A DNA stretch of 64,000 nucleotides from Ammoniphilus sp. CFH 90114 (GCF_004123195.1 NZ_SDLI01000009.1:62001-126000), one strand, 5' to 3'. Positions 17,796-27,097 are shown, counted from the first letter of the stretch. Notes: generated from the letters alone by a model not told the origin. Program-made: numbers and translations.

Positions 17796-18895
17796 AGGAC
17801 TCTATGGAGAACTCCGCTTTAGGCATCATGACTGTGCATGCTCCTGGTAAACCTCCCTTTCCAGAGCGCGTTTTTTTTCGAAGACTTATTGAAAGGGGTC
17901 AGAAGGAAGGGATTTCGGTTATTGTCTTTCACCCGACTGCAATCCATTTTGAAACGCAAAAATTAAACGGCTTTACTCTTGATCAGAAAGGGAAGTGGCA
18001 GACGATAACAGCCCCTATTCCCCCTTTCATCTACGATCGTTGTTTCTACTTAGGTACCAAGTATAACCGAACCTATAAACCGCAGATCGACAGGTTACTC
18101 TCCTTGAAAGGAATCCGCTTCCTCGGGGTGGGGTTAAAAGGCAAGTGGCAAATGTATCAGCTGGTGAAAAATCACCCCACACTCGCCTCTTATCTCCCAC
18201 CCACTGAAAGGGTAGAAAATCTAGATCAAATACAGTCCTGGCTTCAGCGATATCCCTCTATTATTCTCAAACCCATGAGCGGATCACTTGGCATCGGAGT
18301 GATGAAGGCGAGTAAATCCAACAGTGCGATAATCGTGGAAGGCCGTGGCAAGAATAACGTTCCTTTTCGAAAAAGCTTCAAATCGTTTCAAAGCTTCTGT
18401 ACTTTTTTCAAGTCGCGTATTGAAAGATGGAAATATCTTATTCAGCCTTACTTGACGTTAAAAACGCAGCATGGAGTTCCCTTTGACGTTCGGTTACTCG
18501 TTCAAAAAGATGGAACTGGACAATGGGTAACAACAGGTTCCGCTATACGAATGGGGCAGTCAAAAAGCATTACTTCCAATCTTCACGGAGGGGGCAAGGC
18601 TTTCTCCTTTCATCAGTTTTTGGAGCAATACTATACCCCTGTGCAAGCTGAAAAAATCAATTCAAAGATCGCAATCATAGAGAGAACACTTCCCAAATAT
18701 CTTGAGAAACATCATGGACCACTTGTGGAAATAGGCATTGATATTGGCATAGATAGCGACCAGAACGTATGGCTCATCGAAGTCAACTCAAAGCCTGGCA
18801 GACAGATTTTTGAGCAGCTTCAAGATAAAGAGGCCGTCCTGAAATCTCAATTGAGTCCACTCTATTATGCGAAATATCTAATGCGATCCTACTAG
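17792..18895 (+). CDS. YheC/YheD-type ATP-grasp protein, short form (paralogue 2)
   Basis: Protein of 367 aa overlapping the previous stop (GTGA), so translationally coupled; ATG 17804 is an alternative start. It lacks the N-terminal beta domain and begins almost at once with LGIMTVH (10-16), the segment that follows that domain in the long forms. Grasp motifs: GKWQMYQL, ILKPMSGSLGIGVM, FDVRLLVQKDGTG and WLIEVNSKPG, all intact. Function unknown; spore-coat association is inferred from family. Confidence 0.9.
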   Translation: MKDSMENSALGIMTVHAPGKPPFPERVFFRRLIERGQKEGISVIVFHPTAIHFETQKLNGFTLDQKGKWQTITAPIPPFIYDRCFYLGTKYNRTYKPQIDRLLSLKGIRFLGVGLKGKWQMYQLVKNHPTLASYLPPTERVENLDQIQSWLQRYPSIILKPMSGSLGIGVMKASKSNSAIIVEGRGKNNVPFRKSFKSFQSFCTFFKSRIERWKYLIQPYLTLKTQHGVPFDVRLLVQKDGTGQWVTTGSAIRMGQSKSITSNLHGGGKAFSFHQFLEQYYTPVQAEKINSKIAIIERTLPKYLEKHHGPLVEIGIDIGIDSDQNVWLIEVNSKPGRQIFEQLQDKEAVLKSQLSPLYYAKYLMRSY

Positions 18896-18906
18896 GAGGG
18901 TAAGAG

Positions 18907-20277
18907 ATGGAGTCTAAAAGAGTACGCATCCAGTTCTTGCAGACCAGTAAATATAATGGCATTGTTTTGTCTAATGACCTCTGCAGGTCCTTGGGAATAG
19001 AAAATAGAAATCAAATTTATGTGCAATTAGGTCAAAGGCGAGTATTAACCAGATTATTCAAAGCTAGGAAAGGGACGAACGAGATCTGGTTTTCACCCCA
19101 ATTAAAGAGAGAGCTTGTCGTTCCTTTCAGTGGGCAGCTCCACGCGAAGGTGGAGGGCGATACGCTACGTATCGGACCTGTTGTTGGAATTCTTAGTACA
19201 GGAATATCTATTGTCAATAATCAACTCGTAAGTAAACGCGCCTCTTTCTTCCGGCATCTATTGTCCGCTCAGCGTGGGGAAGCCCTGTATTACTACTTAT
19301 TTACACCTTCTAGTGTCGACTGGGAGGCTAAAACCGTAAGAGGGATGTTCTTGCAAGAAGGACCTAGCGGTTCTTATTGGCGTCAGGCTGTGGTCCCGCT
19401 CCCTGATGTGGTCTATAACCGCATTCCTGACCGTTACTCAGAAAAAGCGTCAACTGTTCAAACCTTTAAAGCCAAGCTGGAGCACCTGACGGATGCCAAG
19501 ATGTTTAATCCAACGTTCTTTAATAAATGGTCCATACACCAGCAGCTGCAAGACCATAGCTTCGCAAGCCAACATATTCCCGAAACATTTGTAGGCCCTT
19601 CCGTCACGAAAGTGCAAAGTATGCTGCAGAATCATCGAATGGTCTATCTCAAGCCTGTGGCTGGGAGCCTAGGGTTAGGCATTATGAAAATTGTTTATCG
19701 TCCCGGTGCTGGGTATTTTTTGAGCTATCATAATAATTCACAAAATGTTATACGCAGATATCGGACCCTCGCTGCCTTGCTGCAAGCTCATATCCCCAGA
19801 TCCCGGTTAAACACATACTTGGTTCAACAAGGCATACAGCTTATTAAGTATAACGGCAGACCACTGGATTTCCGCGTGCATGCGCACAAGAATAGGGAAA
19901 ATCAATGGGTCATTGCTGCTATTGCAGCCAAAATTGCTGGTCAAGGAAGCGTCACGACGCATGTGCGTACGGGAGGAACGGTCGTATCTGGCGAGGATTT
20001 AATTAAGCAAGTATTCCAAGGTCAAGGGGCAAATGTGGAAAGAAAGCTAAGAGAAACGACTGTCAGAATGGCCGAAGCCATTGAGTCACGCTTAAACCAG
20101 CACATCGGTGAACTCGGATTTGATATTGGAATTGATGAGCGTGGACATATTTGGATGTTTGAAGCGAACTCACGCCCCGGCAGATCTATATTTAAGCATA
20201 ATAGCTTCAAAGAAGCTGATAAAAAGTCCATTCGATTAATTGTAGATTACAGCCGCTATCTAGCCAACTTTAAGTAA
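18907..20277 (+). CDS. YheC/YheD-type ATP-grasp protein, long form (paralogue 3)
   Basis: Protein of 456 aa, 11 bp after the previous gene, with TAGGAGGG before the ATG. N-terminal domain at 1-88, then GPVVGIL (90-96). Motifs FFNKWSIHQQL, YLKPVAGSLGLGIM and WMFEANSRPG are present, but the usual LVQKDG after LDFR reads VHAHKNREN, so the Gln and Asp shared by the other four are replaced. This may change substrate or metal binding. Confidence 0.89.
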   Translation: MESKRVRIQFLQTSKYNGIVLSNDLCRSLGIENRNQIYVQLGQRRVLTRLFKARKGTNEIWFSPQLKRELVVPFSGQLHAKVEGDTLRIGPVVGILSTGISIVNNQLVSKRASFFRHLLSAQRGEALYYYLFTPSSVDWEAKTVRGMFLQEGPSGSYWRQAVVPLPDVVYNRIPDRYSEKASTVQTFKAKLEHLTDAKMFNPTFFNKWSIHQQLQDHSFASQHIPETFVGPSVTKVQSMLQNHRMVYLKPVAGSLGLGIMKIVYRPGAGYFLSYHNNSQNVIRRYRTLAALLQAHIPRSRLNTYLVQQGIQLIKYNGRPLDFRVHAHKNRENQWVIAAIAAKIAGQGSVTTHVRTGGTVVSGEDLIKQVFQGQGANVERKLRETTVRMAEAIESRLNQHIGELGFDIGIDERGHIWMFEANSRPGRSIFKHNSFKEADKKSIRLIVDYSRYLANFK

Positions 20278-20292
20278 AGGAGCGTACAATCT

Positions 20293-21609
20293 ATGACAAC
20301 ACCAAAACTTCCCATTTTATCCTTCCGACCAACCTCCCACCAATGGACGCTCCACGTCCCCCAAACAGAACTACAGCGGTTAGGAAACAAGGAGTTATCC
20401 GTTAGATTCGGGGCAGAGAAAAAGTCACAGAAGGTGGCTCTCTCGACTTCCTCCCCACAGGCGGATTCCATCGCCTCAAAGGTCCGCGTCATACAACGGC
20501 AAGGAGGGCTTTCTGTGGGTCCCTTCATTGGGATCTTAACCATGAGTAGAGGATCTGAATTTAAAGGAAACAAAAACAACTATATGGACATTATACAAAC
20601 TGCAAGGCAGTTAGGCGCATTTGTCTATGTATTTACTGTAGAGGATATTAATTGGAATAACCGGACGACTAAAGCTTTCCTTTATGACCCCAAGGTTGGA
20701 TGGGCAAAAACGACAGACCTTCCCTTGCCAGACGTTGTCTATAATCGCATTCCTTATCGGGAAGACGAGATGAAGGACTATGTACAGACCACTCTAAAAA
20801 GACTACAATCCATGCCCAACTTGCAATTATATAACAACCACTTCTTTAATAAATGGAACTTGTATGAAACTTTAGGAAAAAATCCTCGTGTGGCTGATTA
20901 CATTCCCGAATCACAGAAACTTTCCTCGCGTAGAGAATTCTACTATATGCTAAACAAATATTCGTTGCTCTACCTCAAGCCTATATCCGGTAAAGCGGGA
21001 AAGGGAATTATGAGACTTGAGTCAGATCAAGGAATATACACACTAAAAATCCGCCAAGGAAATAAGACGATTGGCAAGAGATATCAAGATGCAACGGCAT
21101 TATGGAATGAGATCAAATCCAAGGTCAGTACAGGTTACGTCGTTCAGGAAGGAATTACTCTCCTCACCTATCAAGGGCGGCCATTCGACATTCGTGTTCT
21201 CGTCCAAAAGGATGGTACAGGAACTTGGAAGCCTTCTGGAGTAGGAATTCGTGTGGCGGGCAAAAACAGTATTACCACCCATGTCCCTAGAGGAGGATCC
21301 ATTGCTTCTCCTGACGCCGTACTGAAAAAGATCATGAATGATTCGGAATATGCGGCCTTTATGGAACGTTTGAGAAGAACGGTTCTCGAGTTGGCCTCTT
21401 CCCTAGAGGAAGCCTACCCATCCTTAGGGGAGTTCTCTATGGATCTAGGACTAACAAAAGATAAAAAGCTGTGGTTTTTTGAGGCAAACGCTAAGCCAAT
21501 GAAATTTGACGAACCACATATTCGAAAAACGTCTCTCGAGCGCATCGTCCAATATGCGCAATATCTATCTAATTTTTCTCCGAAAGGAGAGACGACACGT
21601 GGAAATTAA
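20293..21609 (+). CDS. YheC/YheD-type ATP-grasp protein, long form (paralogue 4)
   Basis: Protein of 438 aa behind AAAGGAGCG. Shorter N-terminal domain (1-74), then GPFIGIL (76-82). Motifs FFNKWNLYETL, YLKPISGKAGKGIM, FDIRVLVQKDGTG and WFFEANAKPM indicate an intact ATP-grasp site; the final Gly of the last motif is Met here. The stop overlaps the start of the GNAT-like gene by 11 bp. Confidence 0.9.
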   Translation: MTTPKLPILSFRPTSHQWTLHVPQTELQRLGNKELSVRFGAEKKSQKVALSTSSPQADSIASKVRVIQRQGGLSVGPFIGILTMSRGSEFKGNKNNYMDIIQTARQLGAFVYVFTVEDINWNNRTTKAFLYDPKVGWAKTTDLPLPDVVYNRIPYREDEMKDYVQTTLKRLQSMPNLQLYNNHFFNKWNLYETLGKNPRVADYIPESQKLSSRREFYYMLNKYSLLYLKPISGKAGKGIMRLESDQGIYTLKIRQGNKTIGKRYQDATALWNEIKSKVSTGYVVQEGITLLTYQGRPFDIRVLVQKDGTGTWKPSGVGIRVAGKNSITTHVPRGGSIASPDAVLKKIMNDSEYAAFMERLRRTVLELASSLEEAYPSLGEFSMDLGLTKDKKLWFFEANAKPMKFDEPHIRKTSLERIVQYAQYLSNFSPKGETTRGN

Positions 21610-22057
21610 GCAAATCACCCCGGACACCCTTCCGAAGGTCCGCCAACGATTAATTCAATTTCTTAGACTACACGGAGACAAACGAATAACGAAACAAGGA
21701 ATTCGGTGGCTGCAAAGATTAAAGAGTGAAGAGGTTATGTTACCTGGAAATGTGATCTTGATTGCAATTGAAGACAAGATCATGACGGGTCTCATTGCGG
21801 TCGCCGATTATGGACGCGCGGAATCCTATGTAGCTGTTCATAAACGCTATCGTCAAAAGCAAACAGGAGTCACCTTAATTCAGGAATTAATGAGAAGGAT
21901 AGATAAAGCGTATGGTAGGGTCGCTCTAGATAATGTTCCTAGTCTTAAGATGTGCTTTGCCATGGGAATGGTTGGCTTCAAGCTCGTTACGGGGATAACA
22001 GGCAAACCTACGCTGTGGCTAGGATTAGGAAACTGGAAGAAAGAAGATGTGGAATAA
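21599..22057 (+). CDS. GNAT-like N-acetyltransferase within the ATP-grasp operon
   Basis: Protein of 152 aa. The start is GTG 21599, seven bases after GAAAGGAGAG; the ATG at 21506 lies deep in the previous gene and is rejected. A helical N-terminus precedes a GNAT-like core: LIAVADYGRAESYVAVHKRY (strands), a QTGVTLIQELMRRI stretch where acetyl-CoA would bind, and ALDNVPSLKMCFAMGMVGFKL, which resembles the end of GNAT folds. The pyrophosphate loop is not the textbook RxxGxG/A, so activity is uncertain. Tight packing on both sides suggests function with the ATP-grasp proteins. Confidence 0.75.
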   Translation: MEIKQITPDTLPKVRQRLIQFLRLHGDKRITKQGIRWLQRLKSEEVMLPGNVILIAIEDKIMTGLIAVADYGRAESYVAVHKRYRQKQTGVTLIQELMRRIDKAYGRVALDNVPSLKMCFAMGMVGFKLVTGITGKPTLWLGLGNWKKEDVE

Positions 22058-23140
22058 ATGGCAGGTCCCATGAAGCTTGGTATATTGACTTGGAGAAAAG
22101 GGAGTTATGTCGAGGAGAAGACGTTCTTTACCCATCTGGCTAAAGAAGCTGAAGCTCTTAATACAGAAGTGTTTTTGTTTGCCCCCGGAGATCGATTAGC
22201 ATCAGGCCAGTTTAAAGGATTAGTCTACAAAAAAGGTAAGGGATGGACTCCCGGAATCTTTCATTCACCACATATCGTATACGACCGTTTTCGAAATATG
22301 CAGCCTCAGGCCTTTAAGAAATTTGTTCAATTTCGCAATCAAACCTCCCTCCCCTTTTTAAATTCTCGTCTTGCTCATAAGTGGAACCTTCATCGATTTT
22401 TGCAGAACCATCCGAATATAGCCAAATGGCTTCCGGAAAGCTTATTCTTAGAAAGTACTAGGGACGTCTATACTCTACTTAGAAAGTACCCAACCATCTA
22501 TATTAAGCCTGTGAACGGAACAGGTGGACGTGGGATCCTGTCCATTTCTAAAAAAGCGGAAGAATCCTTCTTAATCCAAGGCAGGGACAATAAACGGAGA
22601 ATTGTGAGAAAGCTGCTTACTACGACAGCTCAGTTGAATCAGCTTATCTCCAACTGGACTAAAGATGCGAAATATATCGTACAACAAGGGCTTCAGTTAG
22701 AATGGGAACCCGGTCTCGTAACTGACTTTCGTCTACTCGTTCAGAAAGATGCAGCGGGCGCTTGGAGTATTACGGGACTCGGAGGAAAAGTAGGAACGAA
22801 AAATAGCGCCACTTCCAACCTGCACAGCGGAGGGAAGGCGGTAAACCCTGATGCTTACCTGAGTAGATTCTTAGCCGAATCTAAACGAAGATCCATCTTT
22901 GAAGAATGTAATTCGCTTGGACTCCTTGTCGCTCAAGTCCTAGAGAAGAAGTTTGGAAGACTTACCGAATTAGGTATAGACCTCGGCATCGACCGGGACG
23001 GCAAAGTATGGATCATCGAGGTCAACAACAAACCAGGAAGAGATCTCTTTCACCAGATTGGAGACGTAACCACGTATAGGAAGGCCGTTCGACGTCCGGT
23101 TGAATACGCAAGATACCTATATGACCGAGGCGAAGCCTAA
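22058..23140 (+). CDS. YheC/YheD-type ATP-grasp protein, short form (paralogue 5)
   Basis: Protein of 360 aa whose ATG directly abuts the preceding TAA. A short form beginning with LGIL (7-10). Motifs LAHKWNLHRFL, YIKPVNGTGGRGIL, TDFRLLVQKDAAG and WIIEVNNKPG are intact. Last gene of the operon; its stop overlaps the stop of the convergent Cys-rich gene by three bases and no terminator lies between them. Confidence 0.9.
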   Translation: MAGPMKLGILTWRKGSYVEEKTFFTHLAKEAEALNTEVFLFAPGDRLASGQFKGLVYKKGKGWTPGIFHSPHIVYDRFRNMQPQAFKKFVQFRNQTSLPFLNSRLAHKWNLHRFLQNHPNIAKWLPESLFLESTRDVYTLLRKYPTIYIKPVNGTGGRGILSISKKAEESFLIQGRDNKRRIVRKLLTTTAQLNQLISNWTKDAKYIVQQGLQLEWEPGLVTDFRLLVQKDAAGAWSITGLGGKVGTKNSATSNLHSGGKAVNPDAYLSRFLAESKRRSIFEECNSLGLLVAQVLEKKFGRLTELGIDLGIDRDGKVWIIEVNNKPGRDLFHQIGDVTTYRKAVRRPVEYARYLYDRGEA

Positions 23141-23721
23141 ATGGTTTGAAGGTAATCTAATATCTGTGGCATATGGTGTTCAAGACTCCATGCTTTACGA
23201 TGTAGGATCTTTTTGTGATGTTCATTAAACGTTTCACTCTCTAAACGAATGAGGCGCACCCATTCCTTCAAATGATCTTGGTCCTCATTGCCCAGTTGTT
23301 CCTCCACGGCTGAACATATAAACGAACGACAGACACTATTTTTAAAATAAGGATCAAGACCACACCCTTTACCTTCGACGAAAAATTGACATACCGAAAA
23401 CTTAAGCTTCCAATCCGTAAGCTCTGTCTTGGAAAGAAACTGATCCCGGGTAATATGTTCATAGCTGTTATGCACATAAGCATGAACAACAACCTCGTAT
23501 TCTGCTAGCGTTCGATCCGCATTCTCATAGATGCGCTTGATAAAGAATTCACGCTTCCCGGATTTCACCATCTTCCAGATTTCATACAAGGAAAAAACAG
23601 GGCTATAGCTGCAGCAACCGACGTGCTGTAGATCTTGGCTATATGGCGCAAAATAATCGTCAGGACAGGATCGACAAAGACTTGTCATAATCTGTTTATT
23701 TTCAGAATCCCAATAAATCAT
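23137..23721 (-). CDS. Cysteine-rich hypothetical protein, 194 aa
   Basis: Soluble protein with a CRSCPDDYF pair near residues 16-19, a CC pair near 36-37 and four more cysteines (FSVCQF, GCGLD, SVCRSFIC) near 110-135, a pattern that could hold zinc or an iron-sulfur cluster, as in YkgJ-like proteins; I cannot assign a family. ATG 23721 sits six bases after GAGGGTGG. It is convergent with the ATP-grasp operon and lies downstream of the spoVR terminator. Confidence 0.75.
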   Translation of the reverse strand: MIYWDSENKQIMTSLCRSCPDDYFAPYSQDLQHVGCCSYSPVFSLYEIWKMVKSGKREFFIKRIYENADRTLAEYEVVVHAYVHNSYEHITRDQFLSKTELTDWKLKFSVCQFFVEGKGCGLDPYFKNSVCRSFICSAVEEQLGNEDQDHLKEWVRLIRLESETFNEHHKKILHRKAWSLEHHMPQILDYLQTI

Positions 23722-23764
23722 GCACATCCACCCTCTAAACGGAAATAAATATGATCTTAACTGA

Positions 23765-23796
23765 AGAAAAGGAGCTGGGTCAACCAGCTCCTTTTA
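23765..23796. terminator. Bidirectional hairpin terminator after spoVR
   Basis: Perfect 10-bp arms AAGGAGCTGG and CCAGCTCCTT around GTCAA, with T-rich tails on both strands. It ends spoVR transcription (minus). Confidence 0.85.
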
Positions 23797-23799
23797 CCA

Positions 23800-25230
23800 T
23801 TACATAAATCTCCGGTGAGTTTTCTTGCCATCATGACTAAACAGGACTTGTCGTTCCTCCACAGTAGACTCCAGATGGACCGTTTTCCCCCATAGCTTAT
23901 AAACGTATGGCAGGGTTTTCTCCACATACTTAATATCGAGCTCCATCCCTTCAAAATGGTGTTTAATATAGAGCTCACCATTCTTTAAGTAATCTCCATT
24001 TTCTACAGTAAGATAAGGAAATCCTCCATTCACACGTGAAGTGACTAACTGGTCGCGGACGATCTCCCAGGTCTTATCTGTTATGGTCCAGTCGTTGCCT
24101 TGTTTGGCAAACACATACATATCTAATTCTTCCACAAGTTCTTTTGTTAAGTAATTGCGTATAAAGGAAATATCCGAATCAAGTTCTCTAATTTCAAACA
24201 TTTTTTTGCGTCCTTGCCCCATCTTTCGTCCGAATTTTTGTTGCTCTTCTTCCGTCGGATTATCCCACTTATTTTCTATATATTCAAACATCTTTAAGCC
24301 CAAGTAATATGGATTGATGCTTGTCGTGGAAGGTTGAACTACGCCTGCGTTCAATTTAGCAAACTCGACCGTTTCTGATTCGGTTAATTCCATTTCTCGG
24401 AGTATTCTTTGATGCCAATAGGAAGCCCAACCCTCATTCATGATTTTAGTCTCAAGCTGCGGCCAGAAATAAAGCATCTCGTTTCGCATGATGGTCAGAA
24501 TATCCTTCTGCCAGTCCTTCAAATGAGGGGCGTAGCCTTCAATAAAGAGTAAGAGGTCCTTTTCTGGCTCGGGCGGAAACTTCGTCTCATTGGTTTCGTT
24601 TTCAGCGGCCGCCTTTCTTTTTGCTTGTTCTTCAGGGTCGAGTCCCCATAGGTCATCATAGCGGCCACTCTTCGCCAATCCCTTTTTCTCCTTCCGGGGC
24701 TCCTGGTTGCTCCATCGAAGTTTAGAGGCGAACAATCCAGGATCAATATGCTCCTGAACGGCTAATATAGCATCTAGAAAGCTCTCTACTTCCTCCTTCC
24801 CATATAAAATTTCGTATTGGCGTATGCGTTCAGCACTGGCTGACATACTTTCAACCATATCCCGATTGGTATTCGAAAAACGAATATTATTCTTAAAAAA
24901 ATCACAATGTCCCAGAACATGAGCAACAATAAGCTTATTTTGAATCAGGCTGTTCCCTTCCAATAGGAAGGCATAGCATGGATTCGAGTTAATAACCAAC
25001 TCATAGATTTTACTTAATCCCAGATCATATTGAAGCTTCATCCTGTGAAAGGATTTACCAAAACTCCAATGAGAGAAACGGGTCGGCATGCCATACGCAC
25101 CAAAGGTATATATAATATCCGCCGGGCATATCTCATAACGCATAGGGTAAAAGTCCAAACCAAATCCTACTGCGATTTCGGTAATTTCATCAATGGCTCT
25201 TTCGAGTTGTTTTTTTTCCTCTAGCGTCAT
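23800..25230 (-). CDS. spoVR: SpoVR family protein
   Basis: Protein of 476 aa, full length for the SpoVR family, needed for proper cortex formation in B. subtilis. It shows [15 protein letters not shown], a conserved [21 protein letters not shown] and the [14 protein letters not shown] segment. ATG 25230 follows AAGGTGAGGTG. In many bacteria SpoVR (YcgB) is encoded with PrkA and YhbH, as here, except that a divergent hemerythrin gene interrupts the row. A sigma-E-like promoter precedes it. Confidence 0.96.
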   Translation of the reverse strand: MTLEEKKQLERAIDEITEIAVGFGLDFYPMRYEICPADIIYTFGAYGMPTRFSHWSFGKSFHRMKLQYDLGLSKIYELVINSNPCYAFLLEGNSLIQNKLIVAHVLGHCDFFKNNIRFSNTNRDMVESMSASAERIRQYEILYGKEEVESFLDAILAVQEHIDPGLFASKLRWSNQEPRKEKKGLAKSGRYDDLWGLDPEEQAKRKAAAENETNETKFPPEPEKDLLLFIEGYAPHLKDWQKDILTIMRNEMLYFWPQLETKIMNEGWASYWHQRILREMELTESETVEFAKLNAGVVQPSTTSINPYYLGLKMFEYIENKWDNPTEEEQQKFGRKMGQGRKKMFEIRELDSDISFIRNYLTKELVEELDMYVFAKQGNDWTITDKTWEIVRDQLVTSRVNGGFPYLTVENGDYLKNGELYIKHHFEGMELDIKYVEKTLPYVYKLWGKTVHLESTVEERQVLFSHDGKKTHRRFM

Positions 25231-25281
25231 CTTTTCACCTCACCTTATTTAAACCGATAGCTTAAAACTGTCCTTATCCAT

Positions 25282-25311
25282 ACTATATGTGATAGAAAAT
25301 GCCCTTTATGC
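25282..25311 (-). promoter_or_regulatory. Candidate sigma-E promoter of spoVR
   Basis: On the minus strand GCATAAA (25311-25305) and CATATAGT (25289-25282) are 15 bp apart, close to the sigma-E pattern KMATATT-N14-15-CATACAMT (5/7 and 6/8 matches). spoVR is a sigma-E gene in B. subtilis, which supports the reading. Confidence 0.45.
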
Positions 25312-25334
25312 CTGCTTAGAAGTATAAATCCCCC

Positions 25335-25350
25335 TGTGAACTTATTCACA
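25335..25350. promoter_or_regulatory. Fnr/CRP-type operator upstream of the hemerythrin gene
   Basis: TGTGA-N6-TCACA, a perfect match to the Fnr/CRP consensus, extended to 7-bp arms CTGTGAA and TTCACAG. A -10-like TACAAT at 25372-25377 puts the box about 41 bp before the inferred start, the usual position for activation by Fnr. Confidence 0.65.
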
Positions 25351-25399
25351 GCCAATCAGCCTTCCCCGATTTACAATAATTGTAGGGGAGGGATAAACC

Positions 25400-25849
25400 A
25401 TGATAGAGAACACTGTAACCGACCGTATAAGTCTACTGATTGGGCAGCATGAGGAGCTTAAATCAATCTCAAATACAGCACAGAAATTGATATTCACCGC
25501 TACTCGTCCTGTAATGAAAGAATTGATCTCTCAATTGTTTAAACTAACGGAAGAGCATGTTAAACAAGAAGAGGAGATTCTTTTACCTTTATTAAAAGAG
25601 ATGTATTACTCTGATGCTCAGGAGATCTCTGGATTTATCATAGACGAGCATAATCAGATCAGAAAGCAGTTGATGGTACTTATGGATTCTATGGATTCAT
25701 TCGATGAACATGATACGGAATGGGCACATTCTATTCAATGTGTATTGATTAATCAATTAGCCCACATCTTTGAAGAAGAACAGGTGCTGTTCCCACTAAT
25801 CAAAAAGCATTTCAGTCAAAAAAGTTCACATTTGAGACATCTTAACTAA
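25400..25849 (+). CDS. Hemerythrin-like (HHE) domain protein
   Basis: Protein of 149 aa forming a predicted four-helix bundle. Candidate di-iron ligands are His17, His53 and Glu57, His84, His122 and Glu126, the spacing expected of bacterial hemerythrin domains. It could bind O2 or NO, or protect or repair iron centres; which applies cannot be told. ATG 25400 follows GGGGAGGG. It is transcribed against its neighbours, with its own Fnr-type box and its own terminator. Confidence 0.88.
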   Translation: MIENTVTDRISLLIGQHEELKSISNTAQKLIFTATRPVMKELISQLFKLTEEHVKQEEEILLPLLKEMYYSDAQEISGFIIDEHNQIRKQLMVLMDSMDSFDEHDTEWAHSIQCVLINQLAHIFEEEQVLFPLIKKHFSQKSSHLRHLN

Positions 25850-25875
25850 ACTTATGTTTTGATGTCTTCTTTTTT
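25834..25875 (+). terminator. Terminator of the hemerythrin gene
   Basis: Arms AGACATC and GATGTCT separated by a long AT-rich loop, followed by a run of T residues; the left arm overlaps the last codons. Confidence 0.6.
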
Positions 25876-25891
25876 GTTGTTCAAAATCATA

Positions 25892-25924
25892 AACAAAAGA
25901 CTAACCCTATTACCGAGTTAGTCA
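25892..25924 (-). terminator. Terminator of yhbH
   Basis: Minus-strand arms GACTAAC and GTTAGTC followed by TTTTGTTT, just beyond the yhbH stop. Confidence 0.65.
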
Positions 25925-25942
25925 AGATGCCTTCATTAATCC

Positions 25943-27097
25943 TTATTTAACAGCTTCTTCTCTTTTCTGGAAGAAAGACTTAAGTGCTTTATAAACTTCG
26001 CCCTTTTCTCTAATCACACAATACTTAAACTTGGGATCGTTAACATGCTTATAGGCAGACATAAGGGTCGAGTGACGATTGTATTGATTGACCTCTCCAT
26101 AGCCAAACATGTTGGACCTCTTCATTAATTCTCCTACCAGCTTCACACACCGCTCATTATCCGAAGTTAGGTTATCCCCGTCAGAGAAATGGAACGGATA
26201 AATATTGTACTGAGAAGGAGGATATCTTGTATCGATGATTTCTAGGGCTTTCCGGTAAGCAGAGGAGCAAATCGTCCCCCCGCTTTCCCCTTTAGAGAAG
26301 AAGGCCTCCTCCGTAACCTCTTTCGCTTCGGTGTGATGGGCGATAAATACAATTTCTACTTTCTCATACTTGGTTCTGAGGAAGCGAGTCATCCAGAAAA
26401 AGAAGCTTCGGGCTATATATTTTTCAAAAATCCCCATACTTCCGCTTGTGTCCATCATCGCGATGACTAAAGCATTGGACCTTGGTTTTTTCACTTCATC
26501 CCATGTCTTAAACCTTAGATCATCATTTGTAATTCCTTTAAGCTGCGCCTTACCGGTCATAGCACTTCGCTTAATGGCTTCCAGGATCGTTCGCTTCTTA
26601 TCGATATTGCCCATAAGCCCTTTTTTTCGGATATCATTAAATTCAATATCGGTAACCGTAATATTCTGCTGATCCTTTTGTTTTAGATTGGGCAATTCCA
26701 TTTCCGCGAACAGCATCTCTTCCAATTCCTCAACGGAAATCTCTGCTTCATAATAGTCTTGACCTGGCTGGTCTCCAGCCCCTTGCCCTTTGCCGGCTCC
26801 CTGTGTTGGGTCTCCATCGCGGGCGATAACATCGCCCACCTTAGAGTCCCCTTTGCCTTGGCCAACCTGTTTATTCTTGTTGTGATTGTAGCGGAAGCGG
26901 TATTCATCAAGAGAACGTATCGGAATTTTTACAACATCTCTACCATCAGACATGATGATACTCTCTTCACTTACGAGATCTGGGAGATTTTGCTTGATGG
27001 CTTCTTTTACCTTTTCCTGATGCCTTACCTGATCCTGATAGCCTTTGCGGTGTAGTGACCAATCTTCTTGGGATACGATATACAAAGGCTCTTTCAT
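25943..27097 (-). CDS. yhbH: YhbH family sporulation protein (DUF444)
   Basis: Protein of 384 aa. A charged N-terminal region and a Gly/Asp/Gln-rich linker (about 95-120) precede a von Willebrand A-like core with MMDTSGSMG near 216-224, a metal-ion-dependent adhesion-site motif. DUF444 proteins are usually encoded with PrkA, and B. subtilis yhbH is a sigma-E sporulation gene. ATG 27097 follows AAGGAGG. It lies directly downstream of prkA. Confidence 0.95.
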   Translation of the reverse strand: MKEPLYIVSQEDWSLHRKGYQDQVRHQEKVKEAIKQNLPDLVSEESIIMSDGRDVVKIPIRSLDEYRFRYNHNKNKQVGQGKGDSKVGDVIARDGDPTQGAGKGQGAGDQPGQDYYEAEISVEELEEMLFAEMELPNLKQKDQQNITVTDIEFNDIRKKGLMGNIDKKRTILEAIKRSAMTGKAQLKGITNDDLRFKTWDEVKKPRSNALVIAMMDTSGSMGIFEKYIARSFFFWMTRFLRTKYEKVEIVFIAHHTEAKEVTEEAFFSKGESGGTICSSAYRKALEIIDTRYPPSQYNIYPFHFSDGDNLTSDNERCVKLVGELMKRSNMFGYGEVNQYNRHSTLMSAYKHVNDPKFKYCVIREKGEVYKALKSFFQKREEAVK

